Origin: Actinomyces sp. oral taxon 171 str. F0337
GTDB lineage: Bacteria > Actinomycetota > Actinomycetes > Actinomycetales > Actinomycetaceae
Direction: 5' to 3'
Assembly (NCBI RefSeq): GCF_005696555.1
Contig: NZ_CP040005.1
Location: 310,001 to 374,000 of the forward strand
Length of the DNA stretch: 64,000 nucleotides
The position numbers and the translations under genes are program-made. Below, in pieces: positions 60,748-64,000 of the stretch (within the stretch, counting starts at the first letter, position 1; every line of letters starts with the position of its first letter). The notes beneath the pieces were generated by a model. That model was not told the DNA's origin, searched no databases, and saw only the letters and a program-made list of their open reading frames with translations.

Positions 60748-61485
60748 ATGGCTTACACCCTCGTACTGCTCCGCCACGGCGAGAGCGAATGGAACGCGAA
60801 GAACCTCTTCACCGGCTGGGTCGATGTCCCGCTGTCAGACAAGGGCCGCGCTGAGGCCGTCCACGGCGGTGAGCTCCTCAAGGAGGCCGGTGTCCTCCCC
60901 GAGAAGCTCTTCACCTCGATGCTGCGCCGCGCCATCATGACCGCCAACCTCTCCCTGGACGCCGCCGACCGCCACTGGATCCCGGTGGAGCGCGACTGGC
61001 GCCTCAACGAGCGTCACTACGGTGCCCTGCAGGGCAAGAACAAGAAGGAGATCCGTGACGAGTACGGGGAGGAGCAGTTCATGCAGTGGCGCCGCTCCTA
61101 CGACGTACCGCCGCCGGCCATCGAGCCCGGCTCCGAGTTCTCCCAGGACACCGACCCCCGTTACGCCGGTGAGCCCATCCCCGCCACCGAGTGCCTCAAG
61201 GACGTCCTTGAGCGCCTGCTGCCCTACTGGGAGGGCACTATCGTTCCCGAGATCAAGACCGGCAAGACCGTCATGATCGCCGCCCACGGCAACTCGCTGC
61301 GCGCCATCGTCAAGCACCTCGACGACATCTCCGACGACGACATCGCCGGCGTCAACATCCCCACCGGGATCCCGCTGGTCTACGAGCTCGATGAGGAGAC
61401 CCTCAAGCCGCTCAAGAAGGGTGGCCGCTACCTCGACCCCGAGGCCGAGGCCAAGATCGCGGCCGTGGCCAACCAGGGCAAGTGA
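60748..61485 (+). CDS. gpmA: 2,3-bisphosphoglycerate-dependent phosphoglycerate mutase
   Basis: A 245-residue enzyme. The phosphohistidine motif is [19 protein letters not shown], followed by [30 protein letters not shown], and the second histidine in [17 protein letters not shown]. It interconverts 3- and 2-phosphoglycerate in glycolysis. The ATG at 60748 gives the conserved [10 protein letters not shown] start. A terminator shared with convergent phoU follows. Confidence 0.96.
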   Translation: MAYTLVLLRHGESEWNAKNLFTGWVDVPLSDKGRAEAVHGGELLKEAGVLPEKLFTSMLRRAIMTANLSLDAADRHWIPVERDWRLNERHYGALQGKNKKEIRDEYGEEQFMQWRRSYDVPPPAIEPGSEFSQDTDPRYAGEPIPATECLKDVLERLLPYWEGTIVPEIKTGKTVMIAAHGNSLRAIVKHLDDISDDDIAGVNIPTGIPLVYELDEETLKPLKKGGRYLDPEAEAKIAAVANQGK

Positions 61486-61517
61486 GCCCTGGCGGCCTGC
61501 CGCACCCTGAATGACGC

Positions 61518-61555
61518 GGGCGGCGTCGAACCTGAAGGAAGGTCCGACGCCGCCC
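61518..61555. terminator. Bidirectional terminator between gpmA and phoU
   Basis: GGGCGGCGTCG and CGACGCCGCCC are exact arms, with ACCT/AGGT pairing inside. Located in the 90-bp gap between the convergent genes. Confidence 0.85.
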
Positions 61556-61575
61556 GTCTCGTCAGACTCGGGTGC

Positions 61576-62256
61576 TCAGTGGAGCGCGTCGGCGTCCTCG
61601 GCGTCGTGCGTCTCCGGCATGGAGGCGCCCGAGACGAGGTAGGCCACGCGGCTGGCCACCGACGTCGAGTGGTCGCCGAAGCGCTCCAGGAACCGGCCCA
61701 TGAGGACGGCGTCGATGACCTGCTGGCGGCTCAGGTCGTGAGCCGGGTCCAGGATCATCTGGAAGGAGCGGCGGTGCAGGGCGTCGAGCTCGGCGTCGTT
61801 GGTCTGAATGACGGAGGCCAGCTCCAGGTCCCGCGTCGAGATGAGGCGGGCGACGTCCTTGCCCGCGCGCACCGCCAGGTCCGCCATCTCCAGGATGAGG
61901 CCCAGGACCGGCTCGGGCAGCGGCGGCTCGGGGTAACGGCCGCGGGCGATGGCCGCCACGTGGCGAGCCAGGTCGCCCTGGCGCTCCAGGGTCTGGGCCA
62001 TGCGCAGCGCGGACAGGACGTTGCGCAGGTCCCCGGCCACCGGCTGCTGACGGGCCAGCAGCATGACGCACAGGTCGTCGATGTCGCGCTGGAGGTCGTT
62101 GATGCGCTCGTCGGCGTCGATCACCTGCTCGGCAATGACGATGTCCCCCTGGCGCAGGGACTCCGCGGCCCGCTCGATCGCGGTGGCGACCTGGTTGGCC
62201 ATGGACTCGAGGTCGGAGCCCAGCTGCTTGAGCTCCTGGTTGAAGATGGCGCGCAT
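61576..62256 (-). CDS. phoU: Phosphate transport system regulator PhoU
   Basis: A 226-residue all-helical protein with two PhoU repeats. MRAIFNQELKQLGSDLESMANQ starts the first; ALRMAQTLERQGDLARHVA and the later FLERFGDHSTSVASRVAYL carry the acidic metal-binding pattern ExxxD of each bundle. PhoU lowers phosphate-regulon signalling through the Pst transporter and the SenX3-type kinase, whose gene is divergent at 62459. The ATG has AGGAG 8 nt upstream. Confidence 0.93.
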   Translation of the reverse strand: MRAIFNQELKQLGSDLESMANQVATAIERAAESLRQGDIVIAEQVIDADERINDLQRDIDDLCVMLLARQQPVAGDLRNVLSALRMAQTLERQGDLARHVAAIARGRYPEPPLPEPVLGLILEMADLAVRAGKDVARLISTRDLELASVIQTNDAELDALHRRSFQMILDPAHDLSRQQVIDAVLMGRFLERFGDHSTSVASRVAYLVSGASMPETHDAEDADALH

Positions 62257-62446
62257 GAGGCTGCTCCTGTTCCGGGCGGGGGCCGATGGATCGGGCCGGT
62301 CGGTGATGTGGCTCGACGGCGCTGCTCGGCGATCCCGCCGAGGCCGCCGCCAAGGATGTTGTCCCTAAGCACAGCAGCCCCGCGACGCCGCCGCAAGCGG
62401 CACGCCCAGGGCGGGGGTCGGCCGGTAGGCGCTGTGGGGACTCAAC

Positions 62447-62452
62447 TACCCT
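62447..62452 (+). promoter_or_regulatory. -10 box of a leaderless transcript (senX3)
   Basis: TACCCT ends 6 nt before the GTG at 62459, in the divergent gap with phoU. Confidence 0.5.
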
Positions 62453-62458
62453 GGAGAC

Positions 62459-63670
62459 GTGGGCCTGACCTTCACCGTTCTCCTCATCGCCGCCGCCGGC
62501 CTCCTGTGCCTGGGGGTGGTCATCGGAATCGCGCTGTCCCGGCGTGAGCGCAGGGCGGCCACGAGCGCCGCCGACCTGGCCGGCCTGGCCGGGACCGATA
62601 CGGCCGTCCCGGTGCTGGCGGCACTGCGCTCGACAGTCGTCGTCCTCGATGACGACGACGAGGTCCTGCGCGCCTCGGCATCGGCCTACACCTTCAACAT
62701 CGTGCGCGACGACGCCGTCGTCGAGCCGACCGTGGTGGCGATGGTGAGCCGCGTGCGGGCCTCGGGCCGGGCGCAGGACGCCGCCGTCACTGTGGCCCGG
62801 GGGCGGGTGCCGGGTGCGGGCCAGTTCCACCTGCAGGTGCGCGTGGCAGGCATCGGCCGGGGACGCGTCCTCATCCTCATCGAGGACCACACCGCCGCCC
62901 GCCGGGTGGAGGCCATGCGCCGCGACTTCGTCGCCAACGTCTCCCACGAGCTCAAGACCCCGGTCGGCGCGATCCAGCTGCTCGCCGAGACCGTTGAGGC
63001 CGGCGCCGACGACCCCGACTTCGTGCGCGACTACTCCGGGCGCATGCGCAAGGAGGCCCGCCGCCTGGGCGTCCTGGTCCAGGAGATCATCGAGCTCACC
63101 CGACTCCAGGAGGGCGACGCCCTGGCCGAGCCCGAGGTCGTTGAGATCGACGACGTCGTCGCCGAGGCCGTGGACCGGGTGCGTGTCGAGGCCGACGGCC
63201 GCCAGATAGCCCTCGTGGCCGGGGGAACCAAGGGGCTACGGGTGCGCGGCGACGCCGCCCTCATCACCACCGCCGTGCGCAACCTGCTGGACAACGCCAT
63301 CCGCTACTCCGAGCCGCGCACCAGAGTCTCGGTCGGCGTCTCGCTGGATCCGGAGCACTCCGACATCGTGCGCATCGCCGTGGTCGACCAGGGCATCGGC
63401 ATCCCCAAGGAGGAGCAGGAGCGCGTCTTCGAGCGCTTCTACCGCGTCGACAAGGCCCGCTCGCGGGCCACCGGCGGCACCGGCCTGGGACTGAGCATCG
63501 TCAAGCACGTGGCCGCCGACCACGGCGGCACCGTCGAGCTGTGGTCCGCCCCCGGGCGCGGCTCCACCTTCACCCTCGTGCTGCCGCGCCTGCCCGAGGG
63601 TGAGCCGGTCGAGGGTGATGTCGAGGGCGAGCCCGCCGACGCCGTCCCCACCCCCGGGAGCGGATCATGA
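62459..63670 (+). CDS. senX3: Phosphate-sensing histidine kinase SenX3
   Basis: A 403-residue kinase. A single N-terminal membrane helix (LTFTVLLIAAAGLLCLGVVI) is followed by a PAS-like domain (STVVVLDDDDEVLRASASAY), the H-box FVANVSHELKTPVGAIQLLA, the N-box NLLDNAIRYSEPRT and the G-boxes DQGIGI and GGTGLGLSIV. This architecture and the neighbours phoU and a RegX3-type regulator identify the SenX3-RegX3 system that controls the response to low phosphate. The stop overlaps regX3 (ATGA). Confidence 0.93.
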   Translation: MGLTFTVLLIAAAGLLCLGVVIGIALSRRERRAATSAADLAGLAGTDTAVPVLAALRSTVVVLDDDDEVLRASASAYTFNIVRDDAVVEPTVVAMVSRVRASGRAQDAAVTVARGRVPGAGQFHLQVRVAGIGRGRVLILIEDHTAARRVEAMRRDFVANVSHELKTPVGAIQLLAETVEAGADDPDFVRDYSGRMRKEARRLGVLVQEIIELTRLQEGDALAEPEVVEIDDVVAEAVDRVRVEADGRQIALVAGGTKGLRVRGDAALITTAVRNLLDNAIRYSEPRTRVSVGVSLDPEHSDIVRIAVVDQGIGIPKEEQERVFERFYRVDKARSRATGGTGLGLSIVKHVAADHGGTVELWSAPGRGSTFTLVLPRLPEGEPVEGDVEGEPADAVPTPGSGS

Positions 63671-64000
63671 GCCCAGCGGAGCGCTCCGCAGCCTCGGGCA
63701 CAGGGGTGGGTGCCGGACCGCTCGCGTCCTCCGGTGCGCCGGCCCCGTCGTCGATGACGTCGGCGATTGGCCCGAGCCGGATCCTCCTGGTCGAGGACGA
63801 GGAGAACTTCCGCGACCCCCTCGCCCTCGGCCTGCGGCGAGACGGCTTCGAGGTGGTCGAGGCCGAGGACGGTCAGCGCGCCGTCGAGATCTTCGAGGCC
63901 TCCCGGCGCCCCGGCGGCGTCGGCCCCATCGACCTGGTCCTGCTGGACCTCATGCTCCCCAGGTTGGACGGGACCGAGGTGTGCACCCGGATCAGGCGCT
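63667..64000 (+). CDS. regX3: Response regulator RegX3 (N-terminal part, cut by window end)
   Basis: The first 111 residues are present. An unusual Ser/Ala/Gly-rich leader of about 35 residues precedes the receiver: RILLVEDEENFRDPLALGLRR has the acidic residues, and LVLLDLMLPRLDG has the phosphorylated aspartate. The DNA-binding domain lies beyond base 64000. A second in-frame ATG at 63754 would shorten the leader to a few residues. It is the partner of SenX3. Confidence 0.88.
   Translation, partial: MSPAERSAASGTGVGAGPLASSGAPAPSSMTSAIGPSRILLVEDEENFRDPLALGLRRDGFEVVEAEDGQRAVEIFEASRRPGGVGPIDLVLLDLMLPRLDGTEVCTRIRR

Overview
The window is high-GC actinobacterial DNA, most likely from an oral Actinomyces of the A. 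oris/naeslundii/viscosus group. The strongest evidence is a complete type 1 fimbrial locus (tip protein FimQ, shaft pilin FimP, class C sortase SrtC1; 19443-26705). Other actinobacterial marks are Lsr2, SenX3-RegX3 with PhoU, a mycobacterial-type AhpC (Cys61/174/176) with AhpD, a TopA with a lysine-rich tail, and a reduced Tad secretion core. At least nine genes have a TANNNT box only 6-7 nt before the start codon, the usual layout of leaderless actinobacterial transcripts.

Layout. 1-9300: end of an ABC permease, an alpha/beta-hydrolase-like protein without a nucleophile, a branched-chain amino acid exporter (AzlCD) coupled to a 956-residue mostly disordered membrane protein, its two-module relative, a degenerate Fic-like protein and a HAD-IB phosphatase. 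9704-13490: CpaE-like ATPase, TadA ATPase and a TadB-TadC fusion, without a pilin gene. 13635-19115: PH-domain membrane protein, AhpD/AhpC, a flavin monooxygenase and a methyltransferase, with two inverted-repeat elements between genes. 19443-26705: type 1 fimbriae. 26808-39640: PAP2 phosphatase, a two-component system, two tandem Aer-type PAS proteins, topA, a DUF3060-like lipoprotein and a second two-component system. 39661-45500: an island of visibly lower GC with two genes resembling secreted-effector operons, three exported proteins and a decayed OmpA-type gene. 45546-50430: a YtrA-type GntR/ABC operon, tmk and holB. 51069-56363: three tandem exported aminopeptidases. 56500-64000: asparaginase, amino acid permease, tRNA-Thr, lsr2, gpmA, phoU, senX3 and the start of regX3.

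How the genes fit together. Much of the window concerns the cell surface and nutrition. Fimbriae mediate attachment, the exported tripeptidyl-type aminopeptidases release short peptides, and the asparaginase, APC permease and AzlCD exporter handle amino acids. Three two-component systems and a tandem pair of PAS proteins provide sensing. The most interesting candidates are the paired FAD-type PAS proteins, which have no chemotaxis output domain although the genus is non-motile; the low-GC cassette at 39661-45000; a repeat family built on TGTCCA-N6-TGACA; and a 113-bp palindrome made of about 21-bp repeats.
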